DNA from: Altererythrobacter sp. KTW20L
GTDB lineage: Bacteria; Pseudomonadota; Alphaproteobacteria; Sphingomonadales; Sphingomonadaceae
Reading direction: 5' to 3'
Assembly (NCBI RefSeq): GCF_023501975.1
Contig: NZ_JAMFLH010000006.1
Coordinates: 178,867-242,866 of the forward strand
DNA: 64,000 bases
Under the pieces are notes generated by a model. The model made no database searches and had not been told where the DNA came from. It was given only the letters and a program-made list of their open reading frames with translations. Of this stretch, positions 1-7,983 are shown piece by piece (position 1 is the stretch's first letter; every line of letters starts with the position of its first letter). The translations under genes and the position numbers were made by a program.

Positions 1-354
1 TTCGACCAGTCGCCCCCGCGCAGCGGCATCCCGCCCGAGATCGACCACCTGATCCCGACCGGCGTGCCGATGGAACTGTCCACCGCGATCCCCGGCTTCC
101 GCGAGGCGCTGATGCAGATGCAGAAGGGCGGCACCTACGAAGTCACGATTCCGGGCCACCTGGCCTATGGCGCCACGCCGCCTCCCGGCTCGCCCATTCC
201 GCCCAATGCCGAACTGACCTTCGAAGTCACGCTGCATGATTTCCTGACGCCCGCACAGGTGCAGGAACGCTCGCAGCAGATCAACGAAGCGATGATGGCG
301 GCCCAGGCAGGCGCTGCCGACGGGGAGGGCGGGGCTCCGGCTCCGGCACAGTAA
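1..354 (+). CDS. FKBP-type peptidyl-prolyl cis-trans isomerase (5' end outside window)
   Basis: The frame is open from base 1, so only the C-terminal 117 residues are seen. They contain the FKBP core: FDQS near the cut end, EALMQMQKGG, the IPGHLAYG segment and the closing IPPNAELTFEV strand. FKBPs isomerise Xaa-Pro bonds and act as folding helpers, often in the periplasm. A short Ala/Gly/Pro-rich tail follows the domain. The missing upstream part would show whether there is a signal peptide or dimerisation domain. The next gene starts 3 bases after the stop. Confidence 0.9.
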   Translation, partial: FDQSPPRSGIPPEIDHLIPTGVPMELSTAIPGFREALMQMQKGGTYEVTIPGHLAYGATPPPGSPIPPNAELTFEVTLHDFLTPAQVQERSQQINEAMMAAQAGAADGEGGAPAPAQ

Positions 355-357
355 GCC

Positions 358-2121
358 ATGGCAGAGGGGGGCGCGGCAGTGGATAGCGCGCCCGACCCCG
401 AGGTTGTCCTTCAAGATTGGCCGCCGCGCCCCTGGGTGCTGGCGGCCATTCTTGCGTCTGCAGGGCTGCTGCTCCACTTCCTGTTCGACGGCAACACGCC
501 CGACCCGATCGATGGTGCGGGCGCGGCCTTCGTGTTCTTCGGTGCGATGTCTGCCGCCTTCGCCCTCGGTCCGCGTCGATGGGTTGAAGCTTCCGTGTTC
601 GCGCTCATCGTCGGCTTGGTCATGAGCGGGATCGCCTGGCAGGTGCTGCGCAGCGAGAACGTCTGGGCCGGGCGCGAGTTCGCCTTTGCCGCCGGCGTCT
701 TCGCCGTGGTCATATCGCTGCCGCTGTTCCAGGCGCAGTTCCACCGCACGCGGTTCGCCACCGATTACAAGCTCACCCATTTCCACGTCTGGACCGACGC
801 CATCAGCGGCGCGGGCGCGCTGGCCTTTACCGGCCTGTCGTGGCTGATGCTGCTCCTGCTCGACCAGTTGCTGGGGCTGGTGGGGATCGACGTGATCGAG
901 AACCTTGTGCGCGAGGAATGGTTCGGCTGGGTCTGGAGCGGCGGGGCCTTCGGCACGGCGTTGGGGGTGCTGCGCAACAACCTCAAGATCATCGGTTCCT
1001 TGCAGAATGTGGTGCTGATCGTGCTTTCGCTGCTGGCCGTGCCGCTGGCGCTGGCGCTGGCGGTGTTCCTCGTCGCGCTGGCAGCGTCCGGCGGGCAGGC
1101 ACTGTGGGATGCGACCGATGCGGCGACCCCGGTGCTGCTCACCTGCGCGGTCGGCTGCTTCGTGCTGGCCAATTCGATCGTGCGCGACGATGGCGAGGCG
1201 ATCAGCCGCAACCGTGTGCTGCGCGTGGTGGGCGTGGTGCTGGCCGCAGGCGTGCTGCCGCTGGCCCTGTTCGCGGCGGTTTCCATGGGCATCCGCATCG
1301 ACCAGCACGGCCTGTCGCCCGAACGGATCTGGGGCCTGATCGCGGTGATCGTGGCCGTGGCCTATGGCCTGGCTTACTGGGCTGGCCTCGTGCGCGGTTT
1401 GAGGAAGGACTGGGCTGCGCGTCTGCGTGACGCCAACCTCCACCTCGCCGCTGCGACCTGCGTGCTGGCCCTAATCCTGGCCCTGCCGCTATTCGATTTC
1501 GGCGCGATTTCGGCGCGCCAGCAGGTGGCCCGGCTCGAATCGGGGCGGGTGAGCGCGCAGGAGTTCGATTTCACCGCGCTGCGCTGGGATTTCGGCGATG
1601 CCGGGCGGCGGGCGCTGGCGCGGCTGGCCGAGGGTGAGGGCGACGTGGCTGAACTGGCCACGGCGGCACTCGCGCAGACCGAGCGGGTGTGGGATTGGAA
1701 TCGCGATCTGGTTGGAAGGGGCTTTGTCGGCACCCTGCGCCTAGAGACTGACGATCCAGCCTTGCGCGGGCGGGTCGAGGCATTCCTCGATTACGAACCA
1801 TGGCGCTGCGCAGATTACTGTGTCGCGCTTGATCTTGGCGAACTGCCCGCAGGCAGCCATCGGATCGCGTTGGTCCAGCGGTACGGTTACGAAACCGTAG
1901 ACTTGCCAGCAGTAGGTGCGGACGGGGAGACAATTGCGGCTGTGCCCGCAGACCCACGTGAAGTTGCGGCAGAGAATCCCGGCCCGTTGTCAGAGGATTC
2001 GGTTGTCGAAGTGCGGGAGGAAATGACCCGTTACATATACGTGGATGGCAAGAAGGTCGGCGAGCCGGTGGACAGCCAACCGATGGAAAGCCTGCTCATC
2101 ACTATCCAGGACGCCGAATAG
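358..2121 (+). CDS. DUF4153-type polytopic membrane protein
   Basis: A 587-residue protein. Roughly the first 385 residues hold about ten hydrophobic helices, and the last 200 residues form a soluble domain with many acidic residues. The layout matches DUF4153 membrane proteins, whose function is not established. The ATG lies 3 bases after the FKBP stop, so the two genes are probably co-transcribed. The C-terminal soluble part ends in an YIYVDGKKVGEPV-like strand. I see no catalytic motif and assign no activity. Confidence 0.7.
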   Translation: MAEGGAAVDSAPDPEVVLQDWPPRPWVLAAILASAGLLLHFLFDGNTPDPIDGAGAAFVFFGAMSAAFALGPRRWVEASVFALIVGLVMSGIAWQVLRSENVWAGREFAFAAGVFAVVISLPLFQAQFHRTRFATDYKLTHFHVWTDAISGAGALAFTGLSWLMLLLLDQLLGLVGIDVIENLVREEWFGWVWSGGAFGTALGVLRNNLKIIGSLQNVVLIVLSLLAVPLALALAVFLVALAASGGQALWDATDAATPVLLTCAVGCFVLANSIVRDDGEAISRNRVLRVVGVVLAAGVLPLALFAAVSMGIRIDQHGLSPERIWGLIAVIVAVAYGLAYWAGLVRGLRKDWAARLRDANLHLAAATCVLALILALPLFDFGAISARQQVARLESGRVSAQEFDFTALRWDFGDAGRRALARLAEGEGDVAELATAALAQTERVWDWNRDLVGRGFVGTLRLETDDPALRGRVEAFLDYEPWRCADYCVALDLGELPAGSHRIALVQRYGYETVDLPAVGADGETIAAVPADPREVAAENPGPLSEDSVVEVREEMTRYIYVDGKKVGEPVDSQPMESLLITIQDAE

Positions 2122-2157
2122 CTTGAAGGCTTTGAGGCTCGCCGCTAGTGCCAGCCC

Positions 2158-2460
2158 ATGTCCGTAACCCGAGAACAAGTGGCCAAGATTGCCGCGCTGG
2201 CGCGCATCAATGTGGACGAGCACGAGCTTGACCGCATGGTGCCCGAATTCAACAACCTCCTCGCCTGGGTGGAGCAGCTGGGCGATGTCGATACGTCCTC
2301 CGTCGAGCCGATGACCGCAGTGATCGAGCAGAAGCTGCGCCTGCGCGCCGATGTGGTCGATGCCGACCCCCTGACCGGCGGCGGCAGGCGCGATGCCATC
2401 CTCGCCAATGCCCCTGCCGCCGAACACGGCTTCTTCGGCGTGCCCAAGGTGATCGAATAA
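2158..2460 (+). CDS. gatC: Asp-tRNA(Asn)/Glu-tRNA(Gln) amidotransferase subunit C
   Basis: This is the small 100-residue subunit of the GatCAB complex, which converts misacylated Glu-tRNA(Gln) and Asp-tRNA(Asn) into the correct amidated species. GatC wraps around GatA and holds it to GatB. The start [15 protein letters not shown] and the following helix [18 protein letters not shown] are typical, and the length is normal. The TAA stop overlaps the gatA ATG by one base (TAATG), which implies translational coupling. Confidence 0.95.
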   Translation: MSVTREQVAKIAALARINVDEHELDRMVPEFNNLLAWVEQLGDVDTSSVEPMTAVIEQKLRLRADVVDADPLTGGGRRDAILANAPAAEHGFFGVPKVIE

Positions 2461-3944
2461 TGACCAACCTCACCGATCTCGGCGTAAAGGCCATCCGCGA
2501 TGGCGTGGCCTCGGGCGCGTTTTCCGCGGTTGAGGTGGCAGAGGCGTTCAACGCCAATGTCGCGGCCGCTTCGGCGCTCAACGCCTTCATCGTCACCACG
2601 CCCGACCACGCGCTGGAAGCTGCCAAGCAGGCCGACGAAGCCCGCGCCGCGGGCAAGCCTGCGGGCCTGATGGCCGGCGTGCCCATCGGCATGAAGGACC
2701 TGTTTGCCACCCTCGGCGTGCAGACCACGGCGGCCAGCCACATCCTGGAAGGCTTCACGCCGCAGTACGAAAGCACCGTATCGCAGAAGCTGTGGGACGC
2801 GGGAGCAGGGATGCTGGGCAAGCTGAACCTTGACCAGTTCGCCATGGGTTCGTCGAACGAAACGAGCTATTTCGGCAATGTGATCTCGCCGTGGCGGCGC
2901 AATGACGGCGGCAATGCCGCGCTTGCTCCCGGCGGCTCCTCCGGCGGCTCGTCTGCCGCCATTGCCGCGCGGCTGTGCCCTGCAGCGACCGGCACCGATA
3001 CCGGCGGATCGATCCGCCAGCCCGCCGCCTTCACCGGCATTGCGGGCATCAAGCCGACCTATGGCCGCTGCTCGCGCTGGGGCATCGTCGCCTTCGCCTC
3101 GTCGCTCGACCAGGCAGGCCCGATGGCCCGCAGCGTGGAAGACTGCGCGATCATGCTGGAGGCGATGGCAGGCTTCGATCCCAAGGATTCAACCAGCCTC
3201 GACATGCCTGTGCCCGCTTGGTCCACTTCGCTCAACGCGGACCTGCGCGGCAAGAAAGTCGGCATTCCGCGCGAATACCGGATGGACGGGACCGATGAGG
3301 AAATCCTCAAATCGTGGGACCATGGCATTGCCTGGCTGAAGGATGCAGGGGCCGAAGTGGTCGAAATCAGCCTGCCGCACACCAAGTATGCGCTGCCCGC
3401 CTACTACATCGTCGCGCCCGCCGAAGCCTCCAGCAACCTCGCCCGCTATGACGGTGTGCGGTACGGCCTGCGCGACCTGCCCGATGGTGCGGGCTTGCAG
3501 GACATGTACGCCGCCACCCGCGCCGCCGGTTTCGGCGACGAGGTGAAGCGCCGCATCCTCATTGGAACCTATGTGCTCAGCGCCGGGTTCTATGACGCCT
3601 ACTACACGCAAGCCATGAAGGTCCGCACCCTGATCCGCCGCGATTTCGATGCCGCTTTCGAGAAGTGCGACGTGATCCTCGCGCCGACCACGCCCACCGC
3701 CTCGTTCCCGCTGGGCGACAAGGTGGACGATCCCTTGGCGATGTACCTGAACGACGTGTTCTCGGTGCCTGCCAGCCTTGCTGGTCTGCCCGCGATGAGC
3801 GTTCCGTGCGGCCTCAACAAGGATGGCCTGCCGCTGGGCCTGCAACTGATCGGCAACGTGTTCGACGAGCAGGGCGTGCTGAATGCTGGCCTCGCCATCG
3901 AACAGCGCGCTGGGTTTACCGCCGCACCGGAGCGCTGGTGGTAG
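2460..3944 (+). CDS. gatA: Asp-tRNA(Asn)/Glu-tRNA(Gln) amidotransferase subunit A (glutaminase)
   Basis: A 494-residue amidase-signature enzyme that releases ammonia from glutamine for GatB. The Ser-cisSer-Lys triad can be placed: Lys79 in PIGMKD, cis-Ser160 in the glycine/serine-rich loop GGSSGGSS, and nucleophile Ser184 in [11 protein letters not shown]. It follows gatC with a one-base overlap. Downstream, gatB is not adjacent: an oxidoreductase gene and a small unknown gene lie between. Confidence 0.97.
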   Translation: MTNLTDLGVKAIRDGVASGAFSAVEVAEAFNANVAAASALNAFIVTTPDHALEAAKQADEARAAGKPAGLMAGVPIGMKDLFATLGVQTTAASHILEGFTPQYESTVSQKLWDAGAGMLGKLNLDQFAMGSSNETSYFGNVISPWRRNDGGNAALAPGGSSGGSSAAIAARLCPAATGTDTGGSIRQPAAFTGIAGIKPTYGRCSRWGIVAFASSLDQAGPMARSVEDCAIMLEAMAGFDPKDSTSLDMPVPAWSTSLNADLRGKKVGIPREYRMDGTDEEILKSWDHGIAWLKDAGAEVVEISLPHTKYALPAYYIVAPAEASSNLARYDGVRYGLRDLPDGAGLQDMYAATRAAGFGDEVKRRILIGTYVLSAGFYDAYYTQAMKVRTLIRRDFDAAFEKCDVILAPTTPTASFPLGDKVDDPLAMYLNDVFSVPASLAGLPAMSVPCGLNKDGLPLGLQLIGNVFDEQGVLNAGLAIEQRAGFTAAPERWW

Positions 3945-3945
3945 C

Positions 3946-4506
3946 ATGCCCGGCACGCTGATCCTCAAGTTCCACCCCGGCTATGTGCCGTCGAAGGTGA
4001 ATGCCGCGATGACGGCTGCGGTTGAGGGGCTGGATGGGGTCGAGACGGTGGATATGTACGCCCTCTACCCGCACGAGGAGCAGCTGAAGGCCGCCGAGGA
4101 TGCCGAGATCGAGCGGCTCTATCAGGCCGACCGCCTCTGCGTGCAGTTCCCCATCCACTGGTTCGCCGCCACCCCGCGGGCGATGGCGTGGCAGGACCTG
4201 GTGCTGAACCGCATGTTCTTCACCCACAAGGAAGAGGGCAAGCGGCTGAAGGGGCTGCCGTTCTTCGTGGCGGCCACCGCAGGGCAGGGCAAGGACACCT
4301 ACCGCCCCGGTGGCCAGAACCTCTATCCGCTGGAGGAACTGCTGCGCCCGTGGGAATGCACCGCCAACCAGAGCCACTTCGCCTACGAACCGCCGTTCCT
4401 TGCCTACGGCGCGGATGATTACGACGATGCGGACCGGGAGCGGGTGGCGGAAGAATTTGCCGCCCGTATCAAGGGGTGGACTGCCACCAAGCCCGAGGCG
4501 AATTAA
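3946..4506 (+). CDS. NAD(P)H-dependent oxidoreductase, flavodoxin-like fold (KefF/MdaB type)
   Basis: A 186-residue protein with the flavodoxin-like quinone reductase pattern: an N-terminal strand ILKFHPGYVPSKVN, the FPIHWFAATPRAMAWQD segment that binds flavin in this family, and a later AATAGQGKDTYRPGG loop. Such enzymes use FMN or FAD and NAD(P)H to reduce quinones. The start chosen is the ATG one base after the gatA stop. A longer reading begins inside gatA but lacks support. Its stop overlaps the next ATG (TAATG), so it is embedded in the gat operon; no role in tRNA amidation is known. Confidence 0.8.
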   Translation: MPGTLILKFHPGYVPSKVNAAMTAAVEGLDGVETVDMYALYPHEEQLKAAEDAEIERLYQADRLCVQFPIHWFAATPRAMAWQDLVLNRMFFTHKEEGKRLKGLPFFVAATAGQGKDTYRPGGQNLYPLEELLRPWECTANQSHFAYEPPFLAYGADDYDDADRERVAEEFAARIKGWTATKPEAN

Positions 4507-4787
4507 TGAAACGTTCGCTGATCGTCCGGCCACAAAATGGGTGGGGTTGGACCGATGGCAAGGCGACGGTTGATGAGCCTGCCGCATTTCGGGCCAACCT
4601 TCTTCCGCACGGCGAGGGTTGGGTTGGTGAGGTGGAGGACGGCCCATATATGGGTTGGAGATTAGATATGTCGAAGCGCCATGCAGGCGAATTTGACGGG
4701 CTGGTAAACGTGTTGATGCAGGACAGCGAAGGGAAACGAAAGCTGTCCGGGTATGCCGAAATCTCAAGGGACTTGATGGACGTATGA
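4506..4787 (+). CDS. Hypothetical 93-residue protein between gatA and gatB
   Basis: I recognise no family. The protein is short, soluble and rich in Gly, Trp and Lys ([12 protein letters not shown] near the start; [18 protein letters not shown] in the middle). Its ATG overlaps the preceding stop (TAATG), and its TGA overlaps the gatB ATG (ATGA), so it is fully coupled to the operon and is probably a real gene. An imperfect inverted repeat lies within it at 4595-4623. The function is unknown. Confidence 0.6.
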   Translation: MKRSLIVRPQNGWGWTDGKATVDEPAAFRANLLPHGEGWVGEVEDGPYMGWRLDMSKRHAGEFDGLVNVLMQDSEGKRKLSGYAEISRDLMDV

Positions 4788-6283
4788 GCAACTACCGCAT
4801 CCACGGCGCAACGGGCGATTGGGAGGTCGTGATCGGCCTTGAGGTCCATGCGCAGGTCACCAGCAAGGCCAAGCTGTTCAGCGGCGCCTCCACCGAATTC
4901 GGCGCGGAGCCGAACGCGCAGGTCAGCCTCGTCGATGCCGCCATGCCCGGCATGCTGCCCGTGCCCAATGCCGAATGCGTCCGCCAGGCAGTGCGTACCG
5001 GCATGGCGATCGAGGCTGAGATCAACAAGTGGAGCCGGTTCGACCGTAAGAACTACTTCTATGCCGACCTGCCGCAGGGTTACCAGATCAGCCAGCTCTA
5101 CCACCCCATCGTGGGCGAAGGGAAACTGCTGATCGAGGCGGACGAGAAGGCGGGTATTCCGCACGACAAGATCATCGGTATCGAACGCATCCATATCGAA
5201 CAGGATGCCGGCAAGCTGATGCATGACCAGCATCCGACCATGTCCTATGTGGACCTCAACCGCGTGGGCGTGGCGCTGATGGAGATCGTCAGCCGCCCGG
5301 ACATGACTTCGCCCGCCGAGGCCGGGGCCTATGTGCGCAAGCTGCGCGCCATCCTGCGCTATGTCGGATCGTGCGACGGCAACATGGAAGAAGGCTCGAT
5401 GCGGGCCGACGTCAACGTGTCGGTGCGCAAGGTGGGCGACCCCGAGCTTGGCACGCGGACCGAGACCAAGAACGTCAATTCCGTCCGCTTCGTCATGGCT
5501 GCGATCGAGCACGAGGCGCGCCGCCAGGTGGACGTGCTGGAGGATGGCGGCACGATCGTGCAGGAAACCCGCCTGTTCGATCCCGGCACTGGCACCACGC
5601 GGTCGATGCGCAGCAAGGAAGACGCGCACGATTACCGCTATTTCCCCGATCCCGACCTGCTGCCGCTGGAACTCGATGACCAGTTCCTGGCCGATTGCCG
5701 CGCCAGCTTGCCTGAACTGCCCGATGCCAAGCGCAAGCGCTATATCGAGGAACTGGGCCTCAGCGAGTACAATGCGCGCGAACTGACCGCCGATGTCGAA
5801 GTGTTTGCCCGCTTTGAAACGCTGTTGGCGGCCACCGCCAGGGGTATCGGCAAGCCCGAGAACGAGGTGGCCACGCAGGTCGCCAACTGGTCGCTCTCGG
5901 TCGCGCCGGGCGTGATGAAGGCGCTGGGCGACGAAGCCAATCCCGCCCACGCCACCGCCGAGGCGCAGGCCGCGATCCTCGACATGCAGGCCAAGGGCGA
6001 GATCAGCGGCGGGCAGGCCAAGGAGATCTACGAGATCGTCCTGAAAACCGGCCGCGATCCCGCCGAGGTGGCCGATACCGAAGGCCTCAAGCAGCAGAGC
6101 GACTCTGGCGCGATTGAGGCAGCCGTCGATGCCGTCCTCGCCGCCAATGCCGACAAGGTCGAACAGTATCGCGGCGGCAAGGAAGCCCTGTTCGGCTTCT
6201 TCGTGGGCCAGACGATGAAAGCCATGCAGGGCAAGGCCAACCCCGGCGTGGTCAACAGCGTGCTGAAGGCGAAGCTGGGCTGA
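4784..6283 (+). CDS. gatB: Asp-tRNA(Asn)/Glu-tRNA(Gln) amidotransferase subunit B
   Basis: A 499-residue subunit that activates the tRNA-bound Glu or Asp and carries out amidation with ammonia from GatA. The N-terminal GLEVHAQV motif, [14 protein letters not shown], and [13 protein letters not shown] are characteristic of the GatB/GatE cradle domain. The C-terminal helical and YqeY-like tail runs to [14 protein letters not shown]. Length is normal. It overlaps the preceding 93-residue gene by four bases. Confidence 0.97.
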   Translation: MSNYRIHGATGDWEVVIGLEVHAQVTSKAKLFSGASTEFGAEPNAQVSLVDAAMPGMLPVPNAECVRQAVRTGMAIEAEINKWSRFDRKNYFYADLPQGYQISQLYHPIVGEGKLLIEADEKAGIPHDKIIGIERIHIEQDAGKLMHDQHPTMSYVDLNRVGVALMEIVSRPDMTSPAEAGAYVRKLRAILRYVGSCDGNMEEGSMRADVNVSVRKVGDPELGTRTETKNVNSVRFVMAAIEHEARRQVDVLEDGGTIVQETRLFDPGTGTTRSMRSKEDAHDYRYFPDPDLLPLELDDQFLADCRASLPELPDAKRKRYIEELGLSEYNARELTADVEVFARFETLLAATARGIGKPENEVATQVANWSLSVAPGVMKALGDEANPAHATAEAQAAILDMQAKGEISGGQAKEIYEIVLKTGRDPAEVADTEGLKQQSDSGAIEAAVDAVLAANADKVEQYRGGKEALFGFFVGQTMKAMQGKANPGVVNSVLKAKLG

Positions 6284-6744
6284 CCCTGCGCCCTTCCATC
6301 GTCCTCGTCCATCCCGAAATCCCCGGCAATACCGGCGCCGTGGGGCGCACCTGCGTGGCGCTGGATATGGAACTGGTGCTGATCCATCCGCTCGGCTTCA
6401 CCATCACCGATGCGCGAGTGAAGCGGTCGGGGCTGGATTACTGGCCCCATGTGCGGCTGGTGGAATTCCGTTCATGGGCTGCCTTCCTGGAAGAACGCCA
6501 GCCGCGTGATGACCAGTTGTTCCTGTTCGAGGAGTTCGGCAGCAGCAGCTTCTATGAACCGGAATATCCGGACGATGCGATCCTGGTTTTCGGGCAGGAG
6601 ACCAAGGGCCTGCCCAAAGCCATTATCGAGCAGCACGCGGACCGCCTGTTCAGGCTGCCGATGCGGTCGGAGCATATCCGCTCGTTGAACCTCGCCAACA
6701 CCGTGGCGGCGGCGGCCTACCAGGCGCTACGCGGCAAGCTCTAG
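6280..6744 (+). CDS. trmL: tRNA (cytidine/uridine-34-2'-O)-methyltransferase, non-ATG start
   Basis: A SPOUT methyltransferase that methylates the ribose of the wobble base in tRNA(Leu) species. Visible family motifs are [15 protein letters not shown] at the N-terminus, [11 protein letters not shown] in the middle and [18 protein letters not shown], part of the trefoil knot that binds SAM. The first ATG or GTG in frame is GTG at 6340, which would delete the conserved PEIPxNTG strand. The frame is open back to CTG at 6280, which overlaps the gatB stop (CTGA) and follows a GAAGG-like site. I therefore place the start at 6280 (154 residues, the usual length); CTG 6286 is the alternative. Confidence 0.85.
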   Translation: MTLRPSIVLVHPEIPGNTGAVGRTCVALDMELVLIHPLGFTITDARVKRSGLDYWPHVRLVEFRSWAAFLEERQPRDDQLFLFEEFGSSSFYEPEYPDDAILVFGQETKGLPKAIIEQHADRLFRLPMRSEHIRSLNLANTVAAAAYQALRGKL

Positions 6745-7940
6745 CCGAACAGCGCCCATCCAGCCGCGCCACCAGCAGCAATTATCGCCGGGGCGACCCA
6801 CCCGCCCTTCAACGAAAACGCGGCTGCCAGCGCGAGCACGAAGACCGGTGCGGACAGCAGCGGATCAGGCAGGCGAGCCCACGCCGCGGCGCCCAGTTGT
6901 AACAAGGTGGCGGCAATGACCCCCACGACAGCGGCAGCCACGCCATCCAGCGTGCGGTGGAGGCGCTGGTTCTCGATCACGGCCTCCAGCCGCTCAAACA
7001 GCAACAGCGAGAAAGCGAAGGCGGGTAGGAACATGCCAGCCGTGATGGCCAGAGCGCCCGGTACGCCGCCCGCGATATAGCCGGCGAAGGTGGCGAAGAT
7101 CACCAGCGGGGCGGGCAGCATGTTGGCAAAGGCGACCCCGTCAAGGAACTCCCCGTCGCCAAGCCAGCCGCGACCCACGGTGTCTTCCCTGACATAGGGG
7201 ATTGCAGTATAGGCTCCGCCGAAGGTCAGCAGCCCACCTTTCAGCCCCGCCACGAACAGCGCCAGCAGGGTGACATCCTGCGCGGGACCGCCAGGCAACG
7301 TGGGTGCAGGAGCTGTCGCTGGCAACAGCGCATAGGCCGCCACCATGGCGAGCGCGGCAAATAAAACGCGCAGGCCCGGCCGAGTGCTTCCGGCATAGGC
7401 AAAAGCGGCGGCCACAAGGGGCAGCCAGAACGGCACGTCCGCCAGGGTGGCGGCTGCCGCGATGAAGCCCAGCGCCCACAACCATCTGTCTGTCAGCACG
7501 TGACCGCCGATCCGCTGGACCGCGCGGGCGATCACCGCCAGCACCGCTACCTGCACGCCTAGCAATACGCTGTCGAAGGTGTCGCGCCCGGCGACCAGCG
7601 TTGAATAGGCAAAGCCGCAAGCCAGCATCAGGATAAAGCCCGGCAGCATGAAGCCAAGCCCCGCCAGGATCCCGCCGATCCGTCCACGCGCAATGATGCC
7701 CATGTGGACGCACAGTTCGTGCGCTTCCGGGCCGGGCAGGATCTGCATCACCGCCAGCAGGCGGTTAAACCGTTCGAGCTCGATCCAGCGCCCCTCTGTC
7801 ACCAGCGCCTGCTTGACCATGGCGATCTGCGCGATCGGTCCTCCGAATGCGAGGCAGCCGAAGCGCAGGAATTTCAGGAACAGGGCTGGCAGCGATATCT
7901 GCGGTGGTGCGGCCGGGAGCTTGTTGTCGGGCAGGGTCAT
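6741..7940 (-). CDS. chrA: Chromate transporter ChrA family, two-domain
   Basis: A 399-residue inner-membrane protein with two homologous CHR halves. Each half carries the family glycine motif: FGGPIAQIAMV near residue 33 and FGGAYTAIPYV in the second half. About ten to twelve hydrophobic segments are present. ChrA proteins are proposed to export chromate by an antiport or proton-driven mechanism; the true substrate here is not known. It converges on trmL, with the two stops overlapping by four bases. No chrB or other metal-resistance gene is near. Confidence 0.85.
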   Translation of the reverse strand: MTLPDNKLPAAPPQISLPALFLKFLRFGCLAFGGPIAQIAMVKQALVTEGRWIELERFNRLLAVMQILPGPEAHELCVHMGIIARGRIGGILAGLGFMLPGFILMLACGFAYSTLVAGRDTFDSVLLGVQVAVLAVIARAVQRIGGHVLTDRWLWALGFIAAAATLADVPFWLPLVAAAFAYAGSTRPGLRVLFAALAMVAAYALLPATAPAPTLPGGPAQDVTLLALFVAGLKGGLLTFGGAYTAIPYVREDTVGRGWLGDGEFLDGVAFANMLPAPLVIFATFAGYIAGGVPGALAITAGMFLPAFAFSLLLFERLEAVIENQRLHRTLDGVAAAVVGVIAATLLQLGAAAWARLPDPLLSAPVFVLALAAAFSLKGGWVAPAIIAAGGAAGWALFG

Positions 7941-7983
7941 GCAGGCTCCTCAGGCTGCCTGACTAGCTGCGCAATGCGCGAAA

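Noticed and set aside
4469..5950. Long minus-strand open frame (493 codons) opposite gatB
   Set aside because: Antisense shadow of a firmly identified gene; its sequence is low-complexity and His/Gly-rich, as expected from high-GC codon bias.
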